DNA of 64,000 nt from Torulaspora globosa (lineage: Eukaryota; Ascomycota; Saccharomycetes; Saccharomycetales; Saccharomycetaceae), in the NCBI RefSeq assembly GCF_014133895.1, contig NC_050730.1:186001-250000 (forward strand), read 5' to 3'. Below the pieces are notes generated by a model that had not been told where the DNA came from, did not search any database, and worked only from the letters and a program-made list of their open reading frames with translations. The position numbers and the translations under genes are program-made. Positions 28,462 through 37,189 of the stretch are shown here, piece after piece (positions within the stretch are counted from its first letter, which is position 1; each line of letters starts with the position of its first letter).

Positions 28462-31400
28462 CTATCCTAATACGACAACTAAATCACCAGCGTCCACAAT
28501 GTCTCCGTTCCTGTGAAGGATTCTTAAAACTGTACCATCTCTAGTGGAGGAGACTGTCATTTCAGTTTTCATGGCCTCTACTATGATCAGACTTTGACCA
28601 GCCTTCACCTTGTCACCTACAGATACTACGGGCTTCCAGAACCTACCTGAATGCTCGGAATAGATTAGCTCAGCATCCTCTGGGTATGTTTCTTGCGCAA
28701 CTTCCTCCGCCACTCCATCGCTGTCAAGTTCAGAGTTCGCGACTTGAATCAATTTGGCAAATTCGGCAGATTTCTCGCCCATTTGATTCTGTTGAAAAGC
28801 CTCGATAGAATCGATATTCTCTTGAATCCATGCTAAGTACTTCTTATGATCAAAGACACTTTCTTCGATCTCAACTTCGAACTGGCCGTTTTCACAATCC
28901 TCTGTGAGCTTGTCAAGCTCTCTTTCTGACACAGGATAGAATTCAACTTGGTCAAATGGATTTAACAGCCATGGCTGCGTAGAGGAAGACCCTAGCATAA
29001 GTTTATCCCAAATTGGGACAGTTCTCCCTACTAATTGATAACCGCCTGGACTTGATGCAGCGTATATGCACATGTACATTCCACCAAGTCCAACAACGCC
29101 CCGTTCAGTGTAAGTTCTGGATGGGTTGTATTTAGTGCCAAGCAGTCTTTGACGCGGGTCAAGAGGCACAGCACAAGGTGAACCTAAAAACACATCGCCC
29201 AGCCCGAGAACCATAAATTTGGCGCTGTACATGAGGTTTCTCACATCTTCGCGACCAATTCCATTGACGTCGGCAATGAAGTCAACATTGTTAGGTAGCC
29301 AAGGCGCAGAGCTGCGAATCGTTTCTTGATAACGAGTAACGCATGCAAGAGTCTTAGAGTCTTCAAATGCCATTGGCAGCCTGATTATCCTTGACCTCAC
29401 GGACCAGTTTTTATCGAACTGAATTTCGTTTTCATATGCTAGAAGAATTTCCAACAATTTCTTTTGACTGATCCGTGAGTCAAACTCAATCAACACGGAT
29501 CTGACGCCCTGCGACATCTCAACGATTCCTATAGTACGATGCTTTTCGACTAATTTGATCAAGCGATCTATTCTGTACGAAATGTTAAGATCCATCTCAT
29601 TCTCTCCATACTCAACGAGGATATAGCGATCACCAGCCTGTCTATATGTTACTTTGGGCGATAAATCTGATCTTTTAGGCAGCTGGGCCAAAATTGGATT
29701 TTCAGGAGGCGTTATTTCCCAAGATTTGACGCTTAGATGGCTGGCATCTAAGTTCTCGATCGCTTCATCCTGAGAAACTTTTATTTCTCTCGCAGCTTCG
29801 TATGTAACTGGGACGAACTGAATCAAATCACCAGGCTTCAGTTGACCAACTTTCCACAGCTCACCCTCTGGAACGACCGCCTGACAAACGAAGCCGCCAA
29901 GCGATGGCCCGTCACAAGTCACAATCACGGGCTCATCACCAGTGAAGTTTAAAGCCCCAATAGAGTACACATAATCATGAGCATTGGAAGGATGAAGACC
30001 AGCTTCACCACCGTCAGTTCTGGCCCACTCAGGTTTTGGTCCAATGAGTCTGACCCCGAATCTGTTGGAGTTATAATGCACTTTCCACTTGTCGCTAAAG
30101 AACTTTTCGATCGATTCTTGCTTGAAAAAATCAGGAGATCCATGGGGACCACAGGTCACACCTATTTTCCATTCCTTAGAGCTGGGAAATTCTGGTAAAA
30201 GTTCTTTAGGAGCTGCTTGAGGTGGATACACTGGGCTAGGAAGAGAGGAGCAAGGCAGTTCTGGTTGGTTTATGAAAAGAACATCGCCCAATTTCAGAAC
30301 TCTACCATTATAGCCACCGAATTCTCCTAAAGTAAAGGTGGACCTAGATCCCAGATATTCAGGCACATCGATACCATTTCTTACGGCTAGATAAGCTCGG
30401 CAACCTCTGGTCAATTTGCCAATTGCCAACACATCACCTGGACGTATGGATATAGGCTCATTCAATTCAACATGTACGTCATTGAGACAACATTCAACCT
30501 CTCCGCCGGTGACTGCCACGATGGTTTCCGTATGAAATTTGATCTTTGGACCAGTCAAGGTTATCTCAATTGCAGGGGCCTTTCTGTCGTTACCAACAAT
30601 TCTGTTGGCCAATCTGAATGAATAAGCATCCATGGGACCTGATGGAGGGACACCAATTCGCCAGTAACCTACTCTACCTGGGTAATCTTGCACACTTGTA
30701 TGTGCGCCGGGAGAAAGTATTTCAATTGCCGCAGGCCTATAGCAATAAGAGTCCAAGACTTTGGTTGCAACCTTGGCCTGCTTAAACATGTCGGAAGACG
30801 CAATGGATCTCAAATAATCTAAATTGGTGATACACCCGTAGACAGAGGTCTCATTTAAAGCTTTGTTCAGTTTCAAAATAGCTTCATTTCGATCTCTGCC
30901 ATGCACAATAATTTTTGCTAGAGTTGGATCATACTCCGATGACACTATTGTGCCCTTCGAGACCCATGTATCAACACGAGCCCACTTCGGGAAAGTGATC
31001 TCAGTTAGTTGCCCAGGTGATGGACGAAACCCTTTAACTGGGTTCTCAGCATACAATCTAGCTTCGATGGAGGCCCCACTTACGCTGATTTTACTTGGGT
31101 CAAAGTCAGGAGGATCATCGGCAGCGATTCTCAACATCCATTCCACTAAATCTAAACCTGTAACCATTTCCGTTATTGGATGCTCGACTTGAAGCCTTGC
31201 ATTGACTTCAAGGAAATAAAATTCATCTCTCTTTTCGTCGTAGATAAATTCGACAGTTCCGGCACACTTATAATGCATTAGAGAACCTAAGCTTTCAGCA
31301 GCTTGCCTCATTTTAGCACGAGTAGCTTCTGGTAGGTTAGGAGCCGGAGTTTCTTCGATAATTTTCTGGTTGCGCCGCTGCAATGAGCAATCCCGTTCGC

Positions 31401-33936
31401 CGAGTGCAATGGCTTTACCCCGGCCGTCACCCATCATTTGAATTTCGACGTGTCTTGCATTCTCGACAAAGCGCTCCAAAAATACTCCGGAGTCGCCAAA
31501 ATACGATTTACCTTGATGTTGAACAGTCTCAAACACCCTCTCAATATCAGCTTCGGAATCTACTTTCTGCAAACCGATACCACCACCTCCAGCGGTGGAC
31601 TTAACCATGACTGGGTACTCCAGTTTGGCAGCAATCTTTTTCGCATCTGCTGCTGATGAAACCAGAGGGGATCCAGGAACCAACGGAACCCCTGCCTTCT
31701 CTGCAATTTCCCTAGCAGAATGTTTCAAACCGAGCTTTCTTATCGCTGCACCTGATGGGCCTACGAAAACGATACCCTCTTGTTGACACTTGTCGGAGAA
31801 ATCAGCATTTTCTGAAAGAAATCCATAACCTGGTATGATTGCTTCTGCACCCGTAACCTTGGCTGCGTTGATGATTTTATTGATGTCGAGATAGGTTTCA
31901 GCTGCCGTCTTGCCATGCAGGGGGATTGTCAGATCAGCATCCAAGACATGTTGAGAGTATTTATCGGGATCCGAGTAAACAGCCACTGACTTTATGTTCA
32001 GCTTCTTCAAAGTACGAATTATGCGAACGGCAATTTCGCCTCTGTTCGCAACCAGTACAGTCTCGAAGGGTTTTCTCTTTTCTTTGGCCGAGTAATCAAT
32101 GTATGCTTTGAAACCGCCATGAGGCGTAATATTTACAGAGCCTTTAGTCAGATAACCTGCTTCTTCGCAGATAAATGATTTCACCCACTCACCTGACTCT
32201 AGCTCGACTGACCCTATTCCAAGTGGTTCGGGTACCATTGCAATAAAGGTTCCAAAATTTTCGAGTGGGATGCTGTAAAGCTCCAGTTGGATCTGCGCTC
32301 CGCTCTCCTCCCCCACCCTTCTGAGCCCTGGTTTCAGGATCGGTCCCGTTTTCGGTAGCGCGTAAAGCTCATATTTCTTGGAAGTTCTTGGAGATGATAT
32401 GTAACTTGCATTGACTTTCTCCAACTGCCAATGCAATGGCAAGCCCTTCAGGTGTGCGCCAACCACGGCCAACTTTATAGAGGAGGAGGGATTGATCAAA
32501 GGGCCGGTGAGTTCATCGTCCTTAGTTGTAACGCTTCTGTCCAAAAATCTACCGTAACTTCTACTTCCGTCAGGAAAGGCGACTTTAAAAAAACGCCTGG
32601 CCAGATCCAGTAATGCAAAGTCGGTAAATTTCTTACCAATCAAAGTGATACCATTAGGCAGTCCATCAGATCTAAATCCGGTTGGTATAGCCAAAGCTGC
32701 CATATCGGCCAAGTTCACGAAATTGGTCCATGTACCTTGTCTCGAGTTAACCAAGACAGGTTCTTTGGCGACTTCATCGAATGTTGGGTTGAGAGGGCAG
32801 GTTGGAACGCATAGCACATCCACTTCTTTTAATAGCTTACTTATCTTTTGAAGTATTCTTTGCCGTTTGTACTCATATTTGAAAGCATCCGCAGCGTCGT
32901 AATTAGTGGCAGTCTTGATGATAGAGATCACAGTTGGATCAAGGGTTTCCTTCGGCGGATTGGTTGCTAAGAAGTCTCTGATTGCCTCGTATCTTTCGGC
33001 CACCCAGGCACCTTCATATAAACAGCGAGCCAATTCCATTAGAGGCTCGAAGTCAATTTCGACTATATCAGCGCCAGTTTGTTTCAAGTTTTCAACAGCT
33101 TGGCTGTAGATCTTTGGGTTTTCATTGTCACCATACCATGGGAGATATTGCGGTATAGCGATCTTAACCTGCTCAGGAAATTTCTGCAAAGGGTTCCTTT
33201 GATATGGTCTCGAGTACTCGTCATTGGCAAGGTCTTCTTGACATAATACTTTGAAACAACGCTCTGCATCGCTCAAGTTAAGAGCAAAGATGGAAACACA
33301 ATCCAGCGACTTGCATGCTGGGATAACCCCACTGCATGACAACGCGCCTTTTGTCGGCTTAAGACCGATTAGGTTGTTCAAAGCAGCGGGCACTCTTCCT
33401 GAACCAGCGGTATCCGTGCCTAAGGCCAGAGGCACAATTCCGCGTGCCACCACTGACGCGGAACCGGATGACGAACCACCGGAGACATGTTTATCGCTGA
33501 AAACGCACGGAGTCTTCCCATAAGGAGACCTGCAACCCACCAAACCTGTGGCAAACTGGTCTAAATTCGTTTTTCCAATTACGATGGCACCCGCATTCCT
33601 CAGTAGCTCCACCACTGTAGAATCCTTTTCCGGAATATATGCGTATGAAGGGCAAGCACCAGTCGTTGAGCTGCCCTTAACGTCAATATTATCTTTAATT
33701 GCAACTGGTACACCATAGAGCGGTAAAGATTCCTTCCCCGCCTTGCTTTGCAGAACCTGCCATTGATGCTCAAGATCGCTCTCTGGTACCACTGATATCC
33801 ATGCTGGGTCGGCGGGCGCGGTTTCTTGAGACTTCAGTAACGAGCGCAACAGTTGAAGCGATGATTCTGGGGTGGACTTGCAATGGAACTCCATCCATTC
33901 TTTGACTGACCAACCTAGGCAGTCCAGTTCAGTCAT
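28462..33936 (-). CDS. DUR1,2: Dur1,2 urea amidolyase (allophanate hydrolase + urea carboxylase)
   Basis: A 1824-residue bifunctional enzyme that carboxylates urea to allophanate with ATP and biotin, then hydrolyses allophanate to ammonia and CO2. N-terminal amidase domain: catalytic Lys81 (AIKDN), the Ser-rich loop GGSSSGSA near 153-160 and nucleophile Ser179 in TDTAGSGR. From about residue 625: biotin carboxylase with the ATP-grasp loop KSTAGGGGIG, a carboxyltransferase region (two KipI/KipA-like parts, including PGRVGYWRIGVPPSGPMD), and a C-terminal biotinyl domain with EAMKTEM, biotinyl Lys about 1790. S. cerevisiae Dur1,2 has 1835 residues. It is convergent with FTH1 with a gap of 112 bp. 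The upstream GATAA cluster fits nitrogen-catabolite control. Confidence 0.98.
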   Translation of the reverse strand: MTELDCLGWSVKEWMEFHCKSTPESSLQLLRSLLKSQETAPADPAWISVVPESDLEHQWQVLQSKAGKESLPLYGVPVAIKDNIDVKGSSTTGACPSYAYIPEKDSTVVELLRNAGAIVIGKTNLDQFATGLVGCRSPYGKTPCVFSDKHVSGGSSSGSASVVARGIVPLALGTDTAGSGRVPAALNNLIGLKPTKGALSCSGVIPACKSLDCVSIFALNLSDAERCFKVLCQEDLANDEYSRPYQRNPLQKFPEQVKIAIPQYLPWYGDNENPKIYSQAVENLKQTGADIVEIDFEPLMELARCLYEGAWVAERYEAIRDFLATNPPKETLDPTVISIIKTATNYDAADAFKYEYKRQRILQKISKLLKEVDVLCVPTCPLNPTFDEVAKEPVLVNSRQGTWTNFVNLADMAALAIPTGFRSDGLPNGITLIGKKFTDFALLDLARRFFKVAFPDGSRSYGRFLDRSVTTKDDELTGPLINPSSSIKLAVVGAHLKGLPLHWQLEKVNASYISSPRTSKKYELYALPKTGPILKPGLRRVGEESGAQIQLELYSIPLENFGTFIAMVPEPLGIGSVELESGEWVKSFICEEAGYLTKGSVNITPHGGFKAYIDYSAKEKRKPFETVLVANRGEIAVRIIRTLKKLNIKSVAVYSDPDKYSQHVLDADLTIPLHGKTAAETYLDINKIINAAKVTGAEAIIPGYGFLSENADFSDKCQQEGIVFVGPSGAAIRKLGLKHSAREIAEKAGVPLVPGSPLVSSAADAKKIAAKLEYPVMVKSTAGGGGIGLQKVDSEADIERVFETVQHQGKSYFGDSGVFLERFVENARHVEIQMMGDGRGKAIALGERDCSLQRRNQKIIEETPAPNLPEATRAKMRQAAESLGSLMHYKCAGTVEFIYDEKRDEFYFLEVNARLQVEHPITEMVTGLDLVEWMLRIAADDPPDFDPSKISVSGASIEARLYAENPVKGFRPSPGQLTEITFPKWARVDTWVSKGTIVSSEYDPTLAKIIVHGRDRNEAILKLNKALNETSVYGCITNLDYLRSIASSDMFKQAKVATKVLDSYCYRPAAIEILSPGAHTSVQDYPGRVGYWRIGVPPSGPMDAYSFRLANRIVGNDRKAPAIEITLTGPKIKFHTETIVAVTGGEVECCLNDVHVELNEPISIRPGDVLAIGKLTRGCRAYLAVRNGIDVPEYLGSRSTFTLGEFGGYNGRVLKLGDVLFINQPELPCSSLPSPVYPPQAAPKELLPEFPSSKEWKIGVTCGPHGSPDFFKQESIEKFFSDKWKVHYNSNRFGVRLIGPKPEWARTDGGEAGLHPSNAHDYVYSIGALNFTGDEPVIVTCDGPSLGGFVCQAVVPEGELWKVGQLKPGDLIQFVPVTYEAAREIKVSQDEAIENLDASHLSVKSWEITPPENPILAQLPKRSDLSPKVTYRQAGDRYILVEYGENEMDLNISYRIDRLIKLVEKHRTIGIVEMSQGVRSVLIEFDSRISQKKLLEILLAYENEIQFDKNWSVRSRIIRLPMAFEDSKTLACVTRYQETIRSSAPWLPNNVDFIADVNGIGREDVRNLMYSAKFMVLGLGDVFLGSPCAVPLDPRQRLLGTKYNPSRTYTERGVVGLGGMYMCIYAASSPGGYQLVGRTVPIWDKLMLGSSSTQPWLLNPFDQVEFYPVSERELDKLTEDCENGQFEVEIEESVFDHKKYLAWIQENIDSIEAFQQNQMGEKSAEFAKLIQVANSELDSDGVAEEVAQETYPEDAELIYSEHSGRFWKPVVSVGDKVKAGQSLIIVEAMKTEMTVSSTRDGTVLRILHRNGDIVDAGDLVVVLG

Positions 33937-34082
33937 AATACTTTGATTATCTTGTTGTTTGAATTAGCAATCCAACGATCAATACCAGATTGACCAACAG
34001 CAAATGTAAGCATTTTGTCGAATGGATAGCATGCTCGCGACGGGTTGAGCCGTTTTATATTGTGTCATTTCGAAGGCGTCTT

Positions 34083-34146
34083 GATAACACCGCGATAACA
34101 AGTAGTGCTTCTCTGGTTCTCGCGATAAGCCAAGGCGCGCCGATAA
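34083..34146 (-). promoter_or_regulatory. GATA-factor site cluster upstream of DUR1,2
   Basis: Four GATAA motifs occur within 64 bp, at 34083-34087, 34094-34098, 34124-34128 and 34142-34146, about 150-210 bp upstream of the DUR1,2 ATG. S. cerevisiae DUR1,2 is controlled by Gln3, Gat1, Dal80 and Gzf3 through such sites, so nitrogen-catabolite repression is the likely role. A sequence resembling part of the Dal81/Dal82 allophanate-response element (AAAAATGCGTTAC, near 34328-34340) lies further upstream but is a weak match. Confidence 0.65.
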
Positions 34147-34724
34147 TGGCAGACCAATAATAGCAAAAGCGGCGATCAAACGGAAATGCTGTATCTCATG
34201 CGATTTGAACATCGTCAACATTCATTGATTAGCTTTAAGCTCCTCAAACAGTGCGGAACGGATTAGCGAAAAATCGCCGCTAACAAAAATGCGCTCCTGG
34301 GCGAAACATGCGCAAACGTGCGCAGTCAAAAATGCGTTACGGCAACTTGCGGTCTGAACTTGGATAGTATCGAAGCTCAGTTTTGATGAACAAATAAAGG
34401 CCTAACAGTGGTGATGTAATGGAGCCTTAGTATGTTTTCAGTGACTTTTTGAGCTCATTGAGGGAATCTGTAGCTGGATAGTCTCTTGCTAGGAGTAAGC
34501 AGCAAATCGCCGAAGACTGTTTTCCAATGAGAGCCTTCAAGGAGAAGTGTTTAGTAAGCAATCGTTTTGCGCTATTGTGAATCGCCTATGGAGTGCCTGT
34601 AGGGAGGATGTAAAAAGGAGAAACGGTCTTGTCTCTTCTATTGTGTATGTTTCGAAGTTATGTGTTTGATACAAGAATTCTTTCGGCGGCTATTCAGGTC
34701 GCTGTGGCGGTTTTCAAAAAAAGA
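34147..34724. other. Gene-free stretch between DUR1,2 control region and tRNA-Cys
   Basis: About 580 bp with no convincing ORF. It contains the far upstream part of the DUR1,2 promoter and GC-containing short repeats (GCGCAAACGTGCGCA-like near 34309-34323). A poly-A run at 34716-34722 is the transcription terminator of the tRNA on the reverse strand. Confidence 0.45.
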
Positions 34725-34796
34725 AGCTCGCACTCAGGTTCGAACTAAGGACCAACAGATTTGCAATCTGCTGCGCTACCACTGCGCCATACGAGC
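34725..34796 (-). tRNA. tC(GCA): tRNA-Cys (GCA)
   Basis: A 72-nt cloverleaf on the reverse strand. The acceptor stem pairs GCTCGTA with TGCGAGC (one G-U pair), the D arm contains the A box TGGCGCAGTGGTAGCGC, the anticodon loop is TTGCAAA giving anticodon GCA, and the T arm has the B-box GTTCGAAC. The discriminator base is U, as required by cysteinyl-tRNA synthetase. No intron is present. A T7 terminator follows (34722-34716 on the reverse strand). It lies at the edge of the gene-poor, transposon-scarred region. Confidence 0.97.
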
Positions 34797-34803
34797 AAGT
34801 AAT

Positions 34804-35310
34804 TGTTGGGTTGTGGTTTTATAGCTCGGTATTAGCTCGGTATTAGCTCTGTACTTAGTCGTAGGTTCAGGTTTCTTGAAGTAACTTAAGCGGTAAGTTA
34901 TCAAGATCAATAATGGATTGTGTGGTCATCAGACGTCAGTCTATGATTCCCTTGACTGGTTGATTTCCTTCGTAATGACCACTCCATGTCCTCTCATTCT
35001 TTGCTAGGCTCGAACTACATGAGTTCAACTGAAGCTTGTATCAGTACTAGATGCAACAACAGTAGAACGATTTGGACATACTAGCACTGATGCGTCTTTC
35101 GCACTACTATCAGACGTATCCACTAGCCATGATGAGGGGCAGTCTGAAACATGAGGAGACAGCTTAGGAAGAGTTAGCTAACACTAAGGAGTGCGGAGAT
35201 CACGACCTCAAGTCATCACGGAAGTCCCTATTCGAGAGGTATAAATAGGAGCCAACGGATCCTAGTTAGAGAGTAGCTGCTCACTGTATAGAGCCAAGCT
35301 TAATTAAAGA
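34804..35310 (+). repeat. Diverged LTR-like repeat, copy 1
   Basis: A block beginning TGTTGGG just upstream of the tRNA-Cys 5' end and including segments repeated at 35424-36107. The best shared pieces are GGTAAGTTATCAAGA (34892-34906 versus 35447-35461), a 19-nt match with one mismatch around CTAGATGCAACA (35040-35058 versus 35827-35845), and CGAGAGGTATAAA versus CGAGAGGTGTAAA (35233 versus 35990). It has a TATAAATA element at 35240-35247. Position beside a tRNA and the internal TATA fit a solo LTR of a Ty3-like element, but exact ends and a target-site duplication could not be established. Confidence 0.4.
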
Positions 35311-35423
35311 AGCAACCATATCAATCCACGAATAATACAGAAACGTATTATTACATGTTACGTTGTCATAAGGGACGGTATTATAAGGATAACTTAGTTG
35401 TTGCCAAGACGACTTAGTTGTTC

Positions 35424-36107
35424 AACCAGCATGGAAGCAGCTTAAAGGTAAGTTATCAAGACAAAGAACGGATCTATTATCACTTGCTTCTATTAGCTCT
35501 AACACTAAGTGCACCTGAAACGCCGTTTAAATCTGACCTGGCTGGCCCTCTATTTATTCATTTCAATTCCAATATTGGACTCCTCTCCTTGACTTCCACT
35601 AGCAACCTTTTGATTCAGAGCGACTGATTATGTGTAGCATAATCGTCTCACATTCTTCAGACCACCAGTGTTAAACTGGAAGCCGTACCATGGTTCCTCC
35701 ATTATCGCCTCGTATAGTATCAGATGGCACTCTGGACTTGTCTCGGATAGACCATCCACTTGGACTTTGTCCTTTCATGGCTCATGACTCATGGGCCCTG
35801 TTCGCGTTTGAGCTTCATTAGCCGGCATCAGTTCTAGATGCAACATTCCTGTGCGTGCTAGATATATCAGCTCGGCAAGATGCAATCGCATGTCCTGGCC
35901 TTGCGGGTAGGTGAATGGCTAGCCAAGACTTATGTCGCTATAGGGATAGCGATCAGCATATCCGTCCCAAGCATTTGATAGCGAGTCAACGAGAGGTGTA
36001 AATGAAACATATAAAAGGGACCCAATTGAAAGCTTTCAGAGAGCCACTGAGATGCAGAGCAGGACAAGGATTCGATAGGATACAGACCTAGCTTAATAGG
36101 AATAAAA
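35424..36107 (+). repeat. Diverged LTR-like repeat, copy 2, serving as upstream region of the secreted peptide gene
   Basis: The second copy of the repeat described at 34804, in the same orientation and about 550-790 bp away, with insertions. Its right end carries TATAAAAG at 36010-36017 and finishes 11 bp or less before the ATG at 36108. The last part (36055-36096) also matches 39646-39687 at 35 of 42 positions without gaps. No ORF in it is convincing. Either an LTR or a duplicated gene promoter would explain it; the downstream gene appears to use its TATA box. Confidence 0.4.
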
Positions 36108-36719
36108 ATGAGGAACTGTCTGATTGCCTTTATTATCACATTGTTCAGCATTTGTAGCATTGGTAGATGCTACGTTATTCCAGGCAATACTACTCTGGAA
36201 CTGTTTGCGAACATCTCAATAACGGAGGTGCCCGGCGATGCGTTAGACATACTGACTGATGGTTTTAGGGTGACCGCAGATCTCACAGTTTATCAGGTTG
36301 CACATATGCTCTACACTCGCACACCCTATGTATTGAATGACTCGGTGGTGTTTCTGGACAACAACGGAAACATTCTGGCATCAGGAGGTGCTGAGATTGA
36401 GGGCGACCCTGAAGGACAAAGTATCAGGCTCTCGTTGACAGAAGCTCAGGCCGATGCAGTGAACCAGGTACCATACATTTATGAGGAGCTTGAACAAGAC
36501 ATTTTCGAACTCATTGCAGACACTTATTCGAGTGTGAGCGATAGTAATACACTTGAACGGAGAGGTAATCCACTAAATTATATCTGTGGGTTTAACCTGA
36601 ACTACAACTCATGCAAGAGCTACAAAAATTGTAACAGAGAAAGGAGTGCCGGCAGCGGCAAAAAATGTGGGTGTCTGAAGGCAGGCCAAATGAGGCTATG
36701 CTTGACATATAAGCCTTAG
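36108..36719 (+). CDS. Secreted cysteine-rich peptide precursor (killer/antimicrobial-peptide-like, unknown family)
   Basis: A 203-residue intact ORF with a clear signal peptide (MRNCLIAFIITLFSICSIGR, then a Cys), one early NxT site and an acidic propeptide of about 130 residues. A dibasic Kex2-type site (LERR) lies at residues 151-152. The remaining 51 residues hold six cysteines spaced C-x8-C-x5-C-x11-C-x1-C-x8-C, with nine Lys/Arg and one Glu, so a small, cationic, disulfide-rich peptide would be released. This layout is that of yeast killer toxins and defensin-like antimicrobial peptides, but I do not recognise the family and assign no target. A TATA box lies 91 bp upstream. It sits among retrotransposon remains and has no counterpart in the flanking conserved gene order. 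No internal break is present. Confidence 0.7.
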   Translation: MRNCLIAFIITLFSICSIGRCYVIPGNTTLELFANISITEVPGDALDILTDGFRVTADLTVYQVAHMLYTRTPYVLNDSVVFLDNNGNILASGGAEIEGDPEGQSIRLSLTEAQADAVNQVPYIYEELEQDIFELIADTYSSVSDSNTLERRGNPLNYICGFNLNYNSCKSYKNCNRERSAGSGKKCGCLKAGQMRLCLTYKP

Positions 36720-36796
36720 AGCGGACGTTTTATTGGTCTGCTACTAAATACCCGAGCAGGCCAGTTTAATAACAATAAAATAACCAAAATGCCAAG

Positions 36797-36859
36797 CAAT
36801 AAAACAATAAAACAAAACAATAAAACAATAAAACAAAACAATAAAACAATAAAACATAT
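36797..36859. repeat. 21-bp tandem repeat (about 3 copies)
   Basis: The unit CAATAAAACAATAAAACAAAA is repeated head to tail at 36797-36817 and 36818-36838, with a third copy diverging in its last bases by 36859. It is itself built of CAATAAAA subrepeats. On the reverse strand it keeps a short frame open with a 7-residue hydrophobic repeat, which I regard as a by-product of the 21-bp period. Confidence 0.9.
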
Positions 36860-37189
36860 AAAACAAAAACAGTCTACAATTATAAGCTAACCCAAATAAT
36901 AATAAACCCAAATAAACGCGGTGATAAACCCAAACCCCAACGAGCAACATCTACACGTAGTACACACGGATGCCGTTAAAATAAGGCATTCTTAGCATAT
37001 GACGTACGGCTAATACAGTAAATGAACGCATCTTAACATGGGGTACGTACTCAGGATATATTGTCCAAGTCCAAGTGGTAGACTGGCGTCCATACCGGAA
37101 GCGAGTTGAAGAGAGCACTTTCACGCTACTACCACCACATCTCAAATCTCAAATCTAAATATCGGCAGACAGGAAGAAACGACTTGCTT
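36860..37189. other. Gene-free stretch before the Ty3-like remnant
   Basis: About 330 bp of AT-rich then mixed sequence with no ORF, RNA gene or recognised retroelement protein (no Gag or protease similarity seen). Confidence 0.45.

Noticed and set aside
34309..34323. GCGCAAAC-type short inverted segments as a possible regulatory hairpin
   Set aside because: Too short and imperfect to support a structure or a named site.
36744..36950. 68-codon reverse-strand ORF with a hydrophobic 7-residue repeat
   Set aside because: It is produced by the 21-bp AT-rich tandem repeat and has no other support.
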